Part shown: piece after piece, positions 34,122 through 42,404 of the stretch
How the letters are laid out: every line of letters starts with the position of its first letter
Position numbering within the stretch: position 1 is the stretch's first letter
Source: JABCYV01 sp963696025
Lineage (GTDB): Bacteria > Acidobacteriota > Terriglobia > Terriglobales > Acidobacteriaceae
Assembly: GCA_963696025.1 (NCBI GenBank)
Contig: CAVOII010000007.1
Coordinates: 62,001 to 126,000, forward strand
DNA length: 64,000 nucleotides
Direction: 5' to 3'
Notes under the pieces: generated by a model
Told to the model about the DNA's origin: nothing
Databases searched by the model: none
Seen by the model: only the letters and a program-made list of their open reading frames with translations
Position numbers and translations under genes: made by a program

Positions 34122-34222
34122 GTTGCCTCCAGGTTACATTGGGATTATTCGGCGAGTATCCAGTATTTGGAGCGGAAACGCAACCGGGCTTGATGACGTA
34201 GCGCAAGCTCACACCCTGCACG

Positions 34223-34756
34223 CTATTCCAACTCCCCCTCCAGTGCGCTCAGCGTTTCGTCATCCACCTCCCATTTCTTAAGAATGGCAAAAATTGTCTT
34301 CGAGCCGAAGCCGGCACGGGCGAGTTGGCGAAAGACGCGGGCAGCCTGTTTTCGATCTTTCGGCTTTTGCAACCGCTTGCGTCGCAGATATTCGCGCGCT
34401 TGCTTCTCTTCATTCACTTCGTCATAGACAGAAGCCACCGCTTTATCGATGACTTCTCCGTGCACTCCATTTAGCTTCAGATCCGTCACCACGCGTCGGC
34501 GCCCGAACTTCTCGTTGTCCCGTCGAAAGGAAGAATAGGCAGCGGCATATTTTGCGTCATTGAGATAGCCCTGGTCCTTGAGACGCCGGATTACCAGGTC
34601 TACGAGTGTTCGCCCGTACTCTGTGTCGAATTCCACCCGAGGCCGCAACAGACGCTTAAGCTCGGCGATCGAACGCATGCGGCGAGCCAGCGCGCCCACA
34701 GCGTATTCGTAAAGCTCCTCTTCCGAGCCGGTCTTTCTCGGACGCGGAAATGACAT
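34223..34756 (-). CDS. recX: RecX family regulator of RecA
   Basis: A 177-residue all-helical protein. The N-terminal YEYAVGALARRMRSIAELKR, then DQGYLNDAKYAAAYSSFRR, GRRRVVTDLKLNGV and AREYLRRKR form the tandem three-helix repeats of RecX, which modulates RecA filaments. Length is in the normal range. recA is not in the window. The upstream region up to 34895 is shared with the divergent STAS gene. Confidence 0.88.
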   Translation of the reverse strand: MSFPRPRKTGSEEELYEYAVGALARRMRSIAELKRLLRPRVEFDTEYGRTLVDLVIRRLKDQGYLNDAKYAAAYSSFRRDNEKFGRRRVVTDLKLNGVHGEVIDKAVASVYDEVNEEKQAREYLRRKRLQKPKDRKQAARVFRQLARAGFGSKTIFAILKKWEVDDETLSALEGELE

Positions 34757-34809
34757 CCCTAAACCTTATCCCAGCCAGCGGCATGGAGGGAAACATCTCA
34801 TAACGTTTG

Positions 34810-34827
34810 TTTACATCTATTTACATC
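34810..34827. promoter_or_regulatory. 10-bp-spaced direct repeats upstream of the STAS gene
   Basis: TTTACATC occurs twice (34810-34817 and 34820-34827), spaced by exactly one helical turn, in the divergent region between recX and the STAS gene. Such an arrangement is typical of a regulator binding on one face of the DNA, but no known site was recognised. Confidence 0.35.
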
Positions 34828-34894
34828 ATTGCTGGTGACATCGGAAACTTTCCGCCGTCTATTTGCGTAGATATCAGTGAGCGAGGAGTAAGTC

Positions 34895-35281
34895 ATGCTA
34901 ACCATCGATACGGAAAAAATGGGCGATGTGGCAGTGGTGAGATGCAGCGGCAGAATCGTTCGGGGCGAAGCTGTCCGCACCCTAAGGAATGCGGTTGTGA
35001 ACGAAACAGACACGCGCATCGTAGTTCTTGACTTGTCGGACGTCGAGTCGCTGGATGCGGGCGGGTTGACGGCGTTGCTGTCCTTGCATCACTGGACGCG
35101 AAGCCACGCCATCCAACTCAAGCTGGTGAATCCCTCGCATTTCGTACGCGAAATGCTGGAGCGCACGCGGCTGGACCGCGTATTCAGCTTTTCCTCGCTC
35201 CACGATGCTCTGCAAGTACTGGGAAATGAAGACTGCCGGCGGCAGTCGCACAGCATAGCCCGGGCTTGGCTTAGCGCCTGA
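34895..35281 (+). CDS. STAS-domain protein (anti-sigma factor antagonist type)
   Basis: A 128-residue single STAS domain. The pattern VAVVRCSGRIVRGEAVRTLR, IVVLDLSDVESLDAGGLTAL and LKLVNPSHFVREMLERTRLD is that of SpoIIAA-like partner-switch proteins. The usual phosphorylated Ser (D-S/T-S-G) is replaced around DVESLDAGG, so Ser may lie at position 'ES' or be absent. Start ATG 34895 has GAGGAG upstream. No anti-sigma kinase gene lies nearby. A strong terminator follows at 35315. Confidence 0.85.
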   Translation: MLTIDTEKMGDVAVVRCSGRIVRGEAVRTLRNAVVNETDTRIVVLDLSDVESLDAGGLTALLSLHHWTRSHAIQLKLVNPSHFVREMLERTRLDRVFSFSSLHDALQVLGNEDCRRQSHSIARAWLSA

Positions 35282-35314
35282 CCATTCAAGTCGGTCGTCA
35301 ACAGTTCAACGTGA

Positions 35315-35347
35315 GAAACGGCGCGCCTCGGCGCGCCGTTTCGTTTT
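35315..35347 (+). terminator. rho-independent terminator after the STAS gene
   Basis: GAAACGGCGCGCC and GGCGCGCCGTTTC form a perfect 13-base inverted repeat separated by TC, followed by GTTTT. It separates the STAS gene from the convergent pilT. Confidence 0.9.
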
Positions 35348-35360
35348 AAGCGACAAAAGC

Positions 35361-36485
35361 TCAGCGCCCGCCGAAGCCTGCCTGCTGCATGGCATTGCGC
35401 GAGAGATCGCTGGTCGAAGAAATACCCTGCATGCGCAGCTTGAAGTCGTCGGCATTGGACGCATTTTCCAGGGCGGTTTCGTAATTGATCAAGCCCGCCT
35501 GAAAGAGGTCCCACAATGACTGATCGAAAGTCTGCATGCCGTACTGCGATGTGCCGGCAGAGATAGCGTCGCGGACGGCTCGCGTCTTTTCCGGCACCAG
35601 AATACATTCTCGGATGTATGCGGTATTGATCATGACTTCGACCGCCGGCACGCGGCCATCGCCATCGCACCTCTTAACCAGGCGTTGACTGATCACAGCT
35701 CGCAGCACCGCTGCAAGCTGCAACCGAATCTGCTTCTGCTCCGGCGGAGGGAAGATCGCAATGATACGGTTGATGGTTTCCACCGCGTCCAGAGTATGCA
35801 AGGTTGAGAACACCATGTGGCCGGTTTCAGCGGCGTGCAGTGCCGTGCCGATAGTTTCCAGATCGCGCATTTCGCCGACCAGGATGACGTCCGGATCCTG
35901 ACGCAGAGAAGCGCGCAACGCCGCTCCGAAAGAAGGCGTATCCACTTCCACTTCGCGTTGATTGACATAGCCTTTTTTGTCGCGGTGCAAGAATTCGATT
36001 GGGTCTTCAATAGTGATGATGTGTTCGGCGCGGGTGGAGTTGATACGGTCCACCATGGCCGCCAGCGTAGTTGATTTACCAGAACCCGTGACGCCAGTCA
36101 CCAGAATCAGACCGCGCGGCATATCACAGACCTGCTCTACAATTTTCGGCAGATAAAGTTCATCCAGGGCGCGGATTTTGGTGGGAATAACGCGCAGCAC
36201 CAGTCCCACGTTGCCGCGTTGCTGAAAGACGTTTACACGGAAGCGGCCCAATCCGGCTACGCCGTACGCCATATCGATTTCGGTGGTTTCTTTGAACTTC
36301 TGCTTCTGGCGCGCCGACATCATGCTGAAAGCCATGGTCAGCATGTCCTCAGCGCTGATGCGGGGCTGGTCGGTGAGCGGAACCAGCTCGCCATCGATGC
36401 GCAGGTGCGGATAGTTCCCGACCTTCAAGTGCAAGTCGGAGGCCCGGCGCTCCATGGCAATGCGCAGTAAATCATCAATGTTCAT
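35361..36485 (-). CDS. pilT: type IV pilus retraction ATPase PilT
   Basis: A 374-residue hexameric ATPase that depolymerises type IV pili. The N-terminus (LLRIAMERRASDLHLKVG) and the Walker A GVTGSGKSTT, Asp box, Walker B LVGEMRDLETI and AGLVNYETAL-like C-terminal part are typical. Length matches PilT rather than PilB. No other pil gene lies in the window, but an MglA-type GTPase is at 45249 and a PilZ protein at 49766. The 279 bases upstream hold only repeat-like sequence. Confidence 0.95.
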   Translation of the reverse strand: MNIDDLLRIAMERRASDLHLKVGNYPHLRIDGELVPLTDQPRISAEDMLTMAFSMMSARQKQKFKETTEIDMAYGVAGLGRFRVNVFQQRGNVGLVLRVIPTKIRALDELYLPKIVEQVCDMPRGLILVTGVTGSGKSTTLAAMVDRINSTRAEHIITIEDPIEFLHRDKKGYVNQREVEVDTPSFGAALRASLRQDPDVILVGEMRDLETIGTALHAAETGHMVFSTLHTLDAVETINRIIAIFPPPEQKQIRLQLAAVLRAVISQRLVKRCDGDGRVPAVEVMINTAYIRECILVPEKTRAVRDAISAGTSQYGMQTFDQSLWDLFQAGLINYETALENASNADDFKLRMQGISSTSDLSRNAMQQAGFGGR

Positions 36486-36764
36486 TCGACACTTCCCCTA
36501 GCGACTCTTCGTATGATGAACCGAAAAGTCACCGCGCCCAAGATGACCTAAGTAACGGACGCTTGAGGCCCCTGGGTCAGTGGCTGAAGGAGTTGGGGGC
36601 TCATTCCAGATCGGTGACATTGTCCCGAGTGAGCGGCAAGCGAATCGACGGATCCCTACACCGGACCGCTCCTTTGAACTAGGGATTCTTCGACTCCGCC
36701 GGGAACCTCGCGTTGCGACGTTCCCGCTCCGCTCAAAAGGACAAACTGAGAAGGGGCGGAGAAA

Positions 36765-37709
36765 CTACACGGTGACCGGCTGTTTGCTCCCCACCGGAAC
36801 TGGCGTCAGCCAGTTGAAACGATCTGCCTTCTCGCCGCGGATGATCGCGTAGAACTCCTTCTGGATCGCCTTCGTGATCGGACCGACAACGCCGTTGCCC
36901 ACACCGATCTTGTCCACCGAACGAATGCTTGTGACCTCCGCCGCTGTGCCGGTGAAAAAGACTTCTTCAGCAATATAGAGCAGTTCGCGCGGGATGCACT
37001 GCTCGACTGTCGCGATTCCAAGTTCACGGGCAATCCGCATTACCGAGTCTCGTGTAATACCGGGCAGGACCGAATTACCCAGCGGCGCGGTGATCAGCGT
37101 GCCATTGCGGACCACGAAAATGTTTTCCCCTGATCCTTCGCTCACGTAGCCGTTCGTGTCCAGCGCGATGCCTTCGACGTACCCGTTCACTATCGCTTCC
37201 ATTTTGATGAGCTGCGAATTCATGTAGTTCGCGCCCGACTTGGACATCGCCGGAAGCGTGTTGGGCGCAATGCGCGTCCAGGACGAAACGCACACGTCGA
37301 CACCTTCGCCTCCTGTTCCGAGATACTTGCCCCAAGGGTAATTGCAGATATAGACCTCGGTCGGCGAGTTGAAAGGATTGACCCCAGCCTCGCCGTAACC
37401 GCGCAGCACGATAGGACGGATATAGCAGGGCCACACCCCATTATTCTTTACCAAGGCCACCATCCCCGAGACCAGATCATCGGCTGTGAAGTCCACGTCG
37501 ATGCGATAAATCTTGGCCGAATCCAGCAGCCGCTGCGTGTGCTCTGGCGCACGGAAGATGACCGGTCCAGTTGGAAGCTGATAGCAGCGAACCCCTTCAA
37601 ACACCGATGAGCCGTAGTTCACCACGTGCGACATCACGTGAAGTTGGGCGTCATCCCAGGGAATGAGCTTACCGTTGTGCCAGATTTTCTCGGTTTTTTG
37701 GATCGCCAT
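36765..37709 (-). CDS. ilvE: branched-chain amino acid aminotransferase
   Basis: Fold type IV PLP enzyme of 314 residues that transaminates the last step of Val, Leu and Ile synthesis. KIWHNGKLIPWDDAQLHVMSH, SVFEGVRCYQLPTGP, the catalytic Lys segment (MSKSGANYMNSQLIKMEA), and EGSGENIFVV are present. A TAGGAGCG site precedes ATG. It is not in an ilv operon here. A likely promoter lies in the 114-base spacer to the next gene. Confidence 0.95.
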   Translation of the reverse strand: MAIQKTEKIWHNGKLIPWDDAQLHVMSHVVNYGSSVFEGVRCYQLPTGPVIFRAPEHTQRLLDSAKIYRIDVDFTADDLVSGMVALVKNNGVWPCYIRPIVLRGYGEAGVNPFNSPTEVYICNYPWGKYLGTGGEGVDVCVSSWTRIAPNTLPAMSKSGANYMNSQLIKMEAIVNGYVEGIALDTNGYVSEGSGENIFVVRNGTLITAPLGNSVLPGITRDSVMRIARELGIATVEQCIPRELLYIAEEVFFTGTAAEVTSIRSVDKIGVGNGVVGPITKAIQKEFYAIIRGEKADRFNWLTPVPVGSKQPVTV

Positions 37710-37823
37710 GGACGCTCCTACACACTAGAAAGAATTATAACCGAGCGACCGGGCCTATCCCACGTCGCTTCGGCTGAGCTGGGATGGTTAGACGGGTAAT
37801 CGCGAAGAAGGACTCGCACCGAG

Positions 37824-38180
37824 TCAATACGCTGGCGGCAGCCCTATGTTATGGACCAGGGCGCGATAGCGCTCGTCCGAATGCAGGAAATCGAAGACCC
37901 GCCACTTCTGCAAGAACACTAGCAATGGAGCACGTTCCCGAAAACAATCTTCCAACGCAAGCAACGTCTCTTCCTTGCGTCCGAGCATGGCATAGTCATA
38001 CGCCAGATGAATCGGAGAGAGGTATCGCTTGCGGGCTCGGTCCTGGTCTTGTTTTAGAAAGAGCTCTCCTACTGCCGCGTCGCCCCCTCGCTCCCACGCA
38101 CGCCGAAAGGCCTCAGCCGACTGCTTATCGCCCGCCAGGAGAAATACCTGTTCCGCGCTCTGCGCAGCTTCTATCTTCAT
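37824..38180 (-). CDS. C-terminal part of the split winged-helix/TPR regulator
   Basis: 118 residues in the -1/+2 frame relative to the preceding gene (38177-39682). The start ATG overlaps its TGA as ATGA. The sequence (AEQVFLLAGDKQSAEAFRRA, then YLSPIHLAYDYAMLGRKEET, ending DFLHSDERYRALVHNIGLPP) is exactly the conserved C-terminal TPR tail of winged-helix/TPR proteins in acidobacteria. It is therefore most likely the detached end of that gene. Adding one G in AAAGGC would join the two as ...SKGMKIEA..., matching the family. Whether the break is real or a sequence error is unknown; coupled translation through ATGA is possible. Confidence 0.75.
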   Translation of the reverse strand: MKIEAAQSAEQVFLLAGDKQSAEAFRRAWERGGDAAVGELFLKQDQDRARKRYLSPIHLAYDYAMLGRKEETLLALEDCFRERAPLLVFLQKWRVFDFLHSDERYRALVHNIGLPPAY

Positions 38181-39682
38181 GCCTTTGAACCTATAGCCTC
38201 AAATAGAAGAAATTGAATATAAGGGTCTTGGCGCTGGATTTCTGCGCGCACGCGTAACTCATTAATGGCCGCATCGTACTGCCGTGCACGAAGATAGGCA
38301 GTCCCGAGTGCCTCCGGCCTGGCAAAAGGATCAAGTTCGGTGGAGCGCTTTTGTTCCTGTACTGATTCATGGTCCCGGTTCATCGCCGAAAGGATGTAGG
38401 AATGAATATGGTGGGCCTCGGCATAGTTTGGGTCCAGTTCGATGGCGCGCAGCGACTCCGCCTCGGCCTTGTGCCAGTCCCAGCGATTAAAAAAATAAAA
38501 AGCTGCCATCGAGTTGTGGGCTTCAGGAAGCGAGTCATCTAACTCCAGCGCTTTGAGGGTGGCCGCGTGCCCTTTTGACCAGGCCTCCTGCGGAAGAACC
38601 TGGCCCGCTACCGCGCTGGCCCCATAACTGTCACCCAAGCCATCCCACGCAAGTGCGTAGTCAGGCTGCAGCCGTATAGCTTTTTCGAAGTATTCTTTGC
38701 TTCGTTCGTAATTGCTACCGAACCAGTAGTAACGACCTTGCAGGTAAGCATCATGCGCTTCAGGACTGATGTAGCGTTTCGCTCTGCTAGGAGCGGAAGC
38801 AACCTTCACTTCACTCGCAATTGTCTGCGAGAGCTGCTGCGGCAATAACAGCGCGCCGTCCAGGTCGCGATCATAGCTCTGTGCCCAGATGTGCGTGTCG
38901 GTAGGCGCGTAGATCAGTTGCAGGTTTACATGCACATGGTTCCCGGAGCGATTCACTGAGCCTTCTAGGATACCGTCAACTCCGAGCTCCCGCGCAATGT
39001 CCTGCAAGGGCCGGTTCACTCCCTTGTACTGCATGGCAGAAGTCCGGGAAACCAGCCGCAGAGAGCGGTTCTGGGCAAGTGCGGTGATCAGTTCGTCCGT
39101 AATTCCTTCTGCGTAATAATCCTGGGTGGGATCGCCGGAAAGATTCGCCAGTGGAAGCACTGCAATGGACTGGATGGGGCCGATTCGATTCCGCGCAAAA
39201 ATGCGCTGGCCAAGCCCTCCCACTTCGAGGATCCACACCACCCCGGCGATCAGGCACAGGGCAATCGCCACGACCGCTATCAGCCATCGGGAATTACTTT
39301 TTGCAGAAGCAGCTGGCTCCGCGCTCTTTAGGTCGGCAGTCGGCTCTACCGCGGCGTTGCCATTCTTGGCTTCGGCGACAAAGCGGTAGCCTTTTCCCAG
39401 AACTGTCTGTACAAAACGCGGTCGTTCTGCGTCTTCCCGAAGCGCGCTGCGAATGTTTCGAATCGCCGTATTGATGCCGTGCTCGGTATCCACAAAAACA
39501 TCTTTGCCCCAGAGGCGCTCGATGATTTCCTGACGGCTGACCACGTTCCCATCCTTCTCCGCCAGCAGGATCAGCAACTCCATGGGAATCCGCTCGATCT
39601 TTAGGGACCGTCCATTGCGGCGCAGCTCAAACCGGGCACCATCCAGCTCGAATTCGCCAAACTTGCGGGAAGCGAAAGACAC
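38177..39682 (-). CDS. transmembrane winged-helix (CadC/ToxR-like) TPR regulator, truncated by frameshift
   Basis: About 501 residues. The N-terminal OmpR-type winged helix (FELRRNGRSLKIERIPMELL, GINTAIRNIRSALREDAERP, VLGKGYRFVAE) binds DNA. A membrane helix (WLIAVVAIALCLIAGVVWIL) follows, then a PFAM-type segment FIAVLPLANLSGDPTQDYYA-like (IAVLPLANLSGDPTQDYYAE) and TPR repeats. Start GTG 39682 has GAGG 5 bases upstream; the open frame extends 24 codons further. The gene stops at ...LLFEAIGSKA, where homologues continue; the remainder is at 37824-38180. Its target genes are unknown. Confidence 0.85.
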   Translation of the reverse strand: MSFASRKFGEFELDGARFELRRNGRSLKIERIPMELLILLAEKDGNVVSRQEIIERLWGKDVFVDTEHGINTAIRNIRSALREDAERPRFVQTVLGKGYRFVAEAKNGNAAVEPTADLKSAEPAASAKSNSRWLIAVVAIALCLIAGVVWILEVGGLGQRIFARNRIGPIQSIAVLPLANLSGDPTQDYYAEGITDELITALAQNRSLRLVSRTSAMQYKGVNRPLQDIARELGVDGILEGSVNRSGNHVHVNLQLIYAPTDTHIWAQSYDRDLDGALLLPQQLSQTIASEVKVASAPSRAKRYISPEAHDAYLQGRYYWFGSNYERSKEYFEKAIRLQPDYALAWDGLGDSYGASAVAGQVLPQEAWSKGHAATLKALELDDSLPEAHNSMAAFYFFNRWDWHKAEAESLRAIELDPNYAEAHHIHSYILSAMNRDHESVQEQKRSTELDPFARPEALGTAYLRARQYDAAINELRVRAEIQRQDPYIQFLLFEAIGSKA

Positions 39683-39867
39683 GACGACCTCACAACGGGG
39701 GAGCAAACTATAGCATTGTTCAGGGCGTAGTTGCTGAACTATCTGCCGGCTCAATCACTTACGGCTTTACCGATTCTTTACCCAAGCTTCATCTCGCGTT
39801 CCTTGTGCGAATCTGCCAGTCCACGGCAGCATGCCACTCCGCACGATCGGCTTTCAAAGGAGATCGC

Positions 39868-40497
39868 ATGAAAACGACATTCAGGAAGTTCGCAGTGGTT
39901 CTCGCAACCGCTCTGATCGGCACTTTCCTCACCGCAACTGCCAACGCCGGGTGCGGAAACCTGCAACAGATTAAGCCGGGAGCATCGCTCCATCGTCAAT
40001 CCTGGCAAGGGCAGGGCGATTTTGCATCAGGCTCGCTCCAGCTCATCGCCGACTACGGAGATGACCCCATTGTCGGCTTATGGAGAGTGACCTTCACCGC
40101 CAAGGGCAACGTTGGTCCTGGACTGCCGCCAGACGGCACGGTCATAGATAACGCATTTGTCCAGTGGCACAACGACGGCACGGAGATCATGAATTCGTCC
40201 CGCAACCCCGCTACACAAAGTTTCTGTCTGGGAGTGTGGAAGAAGCTGGGTCTCTTGAGGTATAAACTCAATCATTTTGCCATCAGTTGGGACCCCAATA
40301 CCGACCCGAACAATCCGCTCGGCCCGGCCAACGTCCGCGAGAACGTCATCTTGAGTTCTGACGGAAGCACTTTTGCGGGGACGTTCGTGATTGTCCAGTA
40401 CAATTCGGCGGGAAAGGTTCTCGTTCGCATCAAGGGTCTGCTGAGCGCAACCCGGATCACCCCGGATACAGCAGCGAGAAGTTTGTTTCAGAACTGA
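39868..40497 (+). CDS. secreted hypothetical protein
   Basis: A 209-residue protein with a clear signal peptide (MKTTFRKFAVVLATALIGTF up to ATANA). AAAGGAG lies 6 bases before ATG 39868. The mature part has beta-rich patterns such as PIVGLWRVTFTAKGN, NAFVQWHNDGTEIMNSS and FAGTFVIVQYNSAGKVLVRI. Similar proteins occur in acidobacteria as a 'hypothetical' family, perhaps lipocalin-like beta barrels, but I cannot name a function. It is divergent from the split regulator and could be its target. Confidence 0.72.
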   Translation: MKTTFRKFAVVLATALIGTFLTATANAGCGNLQQIKPGASLHRQSWQGQGDFASGSLQLIADYGDDPIVGLWRVTFTAKGNVGPGLPPDGTVIDNAFVQWHNDGTEIMNSSRNPATQSFCLGVWKKLGLLRYKLNHFAISWDPNTDPNNPLGPANVRENVILSSDGSTFAGTFVIVQYNSAGKVLVRIKGLLSATRITPDTAARSLFQN

Positions 40498-40530
40498 ACT
40501 GACCCAGAGAGACCACCTTCAAGAAACTCC

Positions 40531-40565
40531 GGCACGCGGCAGGCTTCAAAGCCTGTCGCCGTGCC
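40531..40565. terminator. hairpin between convergent genes
   Basis: GGCACG/CGTGCC and GGCAGGCTT/AAGCCTG pair within 40531-40565 (one or two mismatches), in the 93-base gap between the convergent genes 39868-40497 and 40591-42033. No T-run follows, so a terminator role is only probable. Confidence 0.45.
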
Positions 40566-40590
40566 CAGCTCATCTTGAGTGGAGCGGCTT

Positions 40591-42033
40591 TCAGTTTGCG
40601 GTGGTGGGGGCCAGTCTCGCCTGGACCGGCGGCTCATCTCCACGGAAATATTGCCCTTTGACTGCGCGCATCTCCGGCATGGCAAGAAAGGGTTTGCTGT
40701 AGTCGTTGGCCGCATTCCAGAACAGAAAGCCGATGCCGCCCTTGTTTTTCGCAGTCAGCACCTGGGCCTCAATGTACTTCGGCGAATAAGTCTTGGTGCG
40801 CCAGCGGAAAGCCTGCAGCCATGGGCGGATGACCGCGCCGCTGTCCTTGGTAATAGCCTCAAACCGAACCATAGATTCGCCGATGAAGTGCTCCGGTGCA
40901 TCGCCAGGATGGGCTATTCCGTCCATGCCGAAGAAGTGTGAGGGGTAGATCATGGGGGAGAGCACGTCGCAATACTTGGCCATGCGCACGATGTCCTGAC
41001 CCGTATGGGCTAAGTCGACGGGACGCTGCCAGGCCATGATGCCGAACACGTCAAGCGATAACAACACGCCGGTGGGGTGCAATTCGGCATAGGCATGCTT
41101 CAGGAAGTCCGCGATCACGTCGCTGCGATGCCACTCGGGATGCGCCGTCTGGAAAACGAAACTGGCATCCTTTTGGTCACCTTCCGCGGGAAAACGCACG
41201 TAGTCAAACTGGATTTCGTCTGCGCCCGACTCAGCCGCTTTCTTGGCCAGCGCGATGTCATATTCCTGCACCTTGGGCTGCGACGGGTCGGTCCAGACCA
41301 GCTTCCCGTTCTCCCGCCAGGGCTGACCAGTCTTGTGCGACCTCACTGCCAGCTCAGGATGAGCTGTCACTAACCGCTGGTCGCGGAAAATAGCGACTCG
41401 AGCGATGGCGTGCATTCCCTGAGAATGTAGAAAGCGAGTAAGTTTAGGAAGATCGCGGATGACTGGCTTGGGTCCGCCGGCGAGCGCGTGATCAAAAGGA
41501 ATATTGATTACTCCGTCGCTGTCTTTCACGTCGAAGACAACGGCATTGCCGCCCAATTCGCGCCAGCGGCGGATAATGCGCAAGCCACGATCGCTGTTCG
41601 CCATCACGCCGGTTAAGTAGACTGCCCGAACTTCAAAGTCAGGCGCAACTGGAACCGATTTCTCAACGATCGGAATCGCCAGAATTCCAGGAACCACCAC
41701 CGGCTGGCCGGCTTTCAAGAAGTTCGTGCGCAGGTCGCTGTTCGCTTTGCGGATGGCCTCCGCCAACTCGCTGGAAGTCAGATACGAAGTCTGAGAAATA
41801 TAATGGCGAGCCACGAGGGGAATACTGTCTCCTCGCTTGGCGACATACAGTGCGCTCCCCGGCGGCGCGACCGGCGGAGTCAAAGCCGAGGCCTCTGGTG
41901 CTTTTGGACTAGCCGGAACGGAGGTCTTCGATGTGCGCAACAGCTGCGGTTTTTGCGCAGTCTGTGACCAGGTGATGACGCTTAAAGTTAGGCAACTGGC
42001 AATGACAAAGCAAAAGCGGCCCAGACGGCGCAA
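40591..42033 (-). CDS. secreted DUF4015 putative glycoside hydrolase with LysM-like region
   Basis: A 480-residue protein with a signal peptide (MRRLGRFCFVIASCLTLSVI). A LysM-like section (ALYVAKRGDSIPLVARHYI up to QPVVVPG) suggests binding to peptidoglycan. The C-terminal 330 residues form a DUF4015-type TIM barrel. Conserved parts are FEVRAVYLTGVMANSDRG, NAVVFDVKDSDGVI, ADEIQFDYVRFPAEGD and LSLDVFGIMAW. These resemble glycoside hydrolase-like (GHL) domains, with acidic residues in DVKDSDG and QFDYVRFPAEGD as possible catalysts. Activity has not been shown for this family to my knowledge. Confidence 0.85.
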   Translation of the reverse strand: MRRLGRFCFVIASCLTLSVITWSQTAQKPQLLRTSKTSVPASPKAPEASALTPPVAPPGSALYVAKRGDSIPLVARHYISQTSYLTSSELAEAIRKANSDLRTNFLKAGQPVVVPGILAIPIVEKSVPVAPDFEVRAVYLTGVMANSDRGLRIIRRWRELGGNAVVFDVKDSDGVINIPFDHALAGGPKPVIRDLPKLTRFLHSQGMHAIARVAIFRDQRLVTAHPELAVRSHKTGQPWRENGKLVWTDPSQPKVQEYDIALAKKAAESGADEIQFDYVRFPAEGDQKDASFVFQTAHPEWHRSDVIADFLKHAYAELHPTGVLLSLDVFGIMAWQRPVDLAHTGQDIVRMAKYCDVLSPMIYPSHFFGMDGIAHPGDAPEHFIGESMVRFEAITKDSGAVIRPWLQAFRWRTKTYSPKYIEAQVLTAKNKGGIGFLFWNAANDYSKPFLAMPEMRAVKGQYFRGDEPPVQARLAPTTAN

Positions 42034-42404
42034 GATGTTCTCCGTGATGCTGTTTCACGGATGCTAGCCGGGAGCCTATTCACCTGCCAGATAACGTCGG
42101 GTCACGTCCAGCTGATGAGCAGCGCATCTCCCTCTGGTACGCCAAAGAAGATTCCAGGATACGCAAACTATTTCTCTTTACCGGATTTCATCTCCCAACC
42201 TAGGGTGTCTCTCTTTTGCCCCTATATGCATCTAAGACTTATAGCAAGTTGGTAGTGGGCAGTTCGAAACAGGATGGCGAGTCGTTTGCAGCAACCGAAA
42301 TGAGGCGACAGATCAGAAATGACAAAATTTGTCGCTCGCAACAGTAGACTACCCGTTCTCCCAGGTAGCAAGACGGCCCAAGAAAGGAAAGGGCCAAAGA
42401 CCCT
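42034..42404. promoter_or_regulatory. divergent intergenic region with a 13-bp palindrome
   Basis: No gene is seen in the 371 bases between the DUF4015 gene and the AAA+ gene. The most distinct feature is a perfect odd palindrome GACAAAATTTGTC (42321-42333), overlapping a longer inverted repeat GCGACA...TGTCGC (42305-42335), about 72 bases before the AAA+ start. It could be a repressor site or a hairpin; no known box (CIRCE, LexA) was recognised. Confidence 0.4.
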
